Assembly: GCA_035524315.1 (NCBI GenBank)
Contig: DATKPD010000033.1
Span: 1 to 22,996, forward strand
Direction: 5' to 3'
Length of the DNA stretch: 22,996 nucleotides
Origin: BOG-938 sp035524315
Lineage (GTDB): Bacteria > Pseudomonadota > Alphaproteobacteria > Caulobacterales > Caulobacteraceae
Shown: in pieces, positions 22,249 through 22,996 of the stretch
Layout of the letters: every line of letters starts with the position of its first letter
Position numbering within the stretch: position 1 is the first letter of the stretch
Program-made: the position numbers and the translations under genes
The notes under the pieces: model-generated
Database searches by the model: none
What the model was told of the DNA's origin: nothing
Seen by the model: only the letters and a program-made list of their open reading frames with translations

Positions 22249-22996
22249 ATGCCCGCAACCAAGCCCAACAAGATCAAGGTCGCCATCATCGGCTCGGGCA
22301 ACATTGGCACCGACCTGATGATCAAGGTGATGCGCACCTCCGATGTGTTGGAGATGGGCGCGTTCGTCGGCATCGATCCCGCCAGCGATGGCCTGGCCCG
22401 CGCCGCGCGCATGGGCGTGCCGATCACCGCCGAGGGAGTCGACGGCTTGACGGCCATGCCCGAGTGGAAGGACATCCAGATAGTGTTCGACGCCACCAGC
22501 GCCGGCGCCCACAAGAAAAACAGCGAGATCGCCCTGGCGGCGGGCAAGATCATCATCGACCTGACGCCCGCCGCGATCGGCCCCTACATCATTCCCGTGG
22601 TCAACGGCGACGACCACCTGGACGCCCCCAATCTGAACATGGTCACCTGCGGCGGTCAGGCCACCATCCCGATTGTGGCCGCGGTCAGCCAGGTGGCCAA
22701 TGTCCACTACGGCGAGATCGTCGCCTCGATCTCCTCCAAGTCGGCCGGTCCGGGAACGCGCGCCAATATCGACGAATTCACCGAGACCACGTCCAAGGGC
22801 ATTGAGATCGTGGGCGGCGCCGACAAGGGCAAGGCGATCATCATCCTCAACCCCGCCGAGCCGCCGATGATCATGCGCGACACCGTCTTCACCCTGTCGG
22901 AAGGGGCCAACGAGGCGACCATCCGCGCCTCGGTCGAGGCGATGGTGCGCAAGGTGCAGGCCTATGTGCCGGGCTACCGGCTGAAGCAGGATGTGC
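22249..22996 (+). CDS. mhpF: Acetaldehyde dehydrogenase, CoA-acylating (partial, C-terminus outside window)
   Basis: The frame is open to the right edge with 249 of about 300-315 family residues. The NAD-binding Rossmann motif is VAIIGSGNIGTDLMIKV (11-27), and the catalytic cysteine is C134 in NMVTCGGQATIPIV. FDATSAGAHKKN, IDLTPAAIGP and ISSKSAGPGTRANIDEFTET are typical of MhpF/DmpF. The enzyme turns acetaldehyde, NAD and CoA into acetyl-CoA, usually inside a complex with 4-hydroxy-2-oxovalerate aldolase that channels acetaldehyde. The aldolase gene (mhpE/dmpG type) would be expected just beyond the right edge. This is the final step of meta-cleavage pathways for aromatics and steroid rings. 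AGGGA six bases before the ATG supports the start. It is divergent from the secreted monocupin-NHL operon and shares a candidate operator with it. Confidence 0.93.
   Translation, partial: MPATKPNKIKVAIIGSGNIGTDLMIKVMRTSDVLEMGAFVGIDPASDGLARAARMGVPITAEGVDGLTAMPEWKDIQIVFDATSAGAHKKNSEIALAAGKIIIDLTPAAIGPYIIPVVNGDDHLDAPNLNMVTCGGQATIPIVAAVSQVANVHYGEIVASISSKSAGPGTRANIDEFTETTSKGIEIVGGADKGKAIIILNPAEPPMIMRDTVFTLSEGANEATIRASVEAMVRKVQAYVPGYRLKQDV

Overview
The window is GC-rich DNA with tightly packed genes, Sec and Tat signal peptides, a large TonB-dependent receptor and TTG/GTG starts. This fits an alphaproteobacterium of the Caulobacterales or Sphingomonadales type. That placement comes from gene style and composition, not from a marker gene. 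No rRNA, tRNA, CRISPR array, insertion sequence or replication origin was recognised.

Region 1 (1-2455): a membrane subunit of the NuoL/DabB type runs off the left edge on the minus strand. It is divergent from an NhaR-like LysR regulator across a short AT-rich promoter region. This looks like one half of a DAB-type inorganic carbon uptake locus with its regulator.

Region 2 (2456-7363): a rearrangement zone. A two-gene RND efflux cassette (periplasmic adaptor plus inner-membrane pump, no outer-membrane factor in view) sits between the intact lysR gene and a second, broken copy of the lysR 3' end in the same orientation. Next to each lysR end lies a minus-strand gene relic: a frameshifted 3-methyladenine DNA glycosylase on the left and the Rossmann N-terminus of an SDR/NmrA-like protein on the right. 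Flanking homology plus two relics suggests the efflux cassette arrived by recombination.

Region 3 (7364-22996): a catabolic-looking cluster. It holds a GMC-type FAD oxidoreductase divergent from an MFS transporter; an operon of a secreted bicupin and a Tat-exported PQQ-type quinoprotein; a secreted aldose 1-epimerase; a TonB-dependent receptor; a second MFS transporter; an operon of a secreted monocupin and a secreted NHL propeller; and, divergent from that operon, an acylating acetaldehyde dehydrogenase cut by the right edge. A plausible flow is receptor uptake across the outer membrane, periplasmic oxidation and rearrangement, MFS import, then cytoplasmic oxidation and release of acetyl-CoA through a meta-cleavage style end pathway. 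The substrate cannot be read from the sequence. The sugar-type enzymes point to a sugar or glycoside, and the acetaldehyde dehydrogenase to an aromatic or related part.

The most useful new signal is a short dyad, CTCA-N5-TGAG, found three times. All three copies lie in intergenic regions: upstream of the receptor, upstream of the second MFS gene, and between the monocupin and the acetaldehyde dehydrogenase gene. It is a candidate shared operator that would tie the right third of the window into one regulon.
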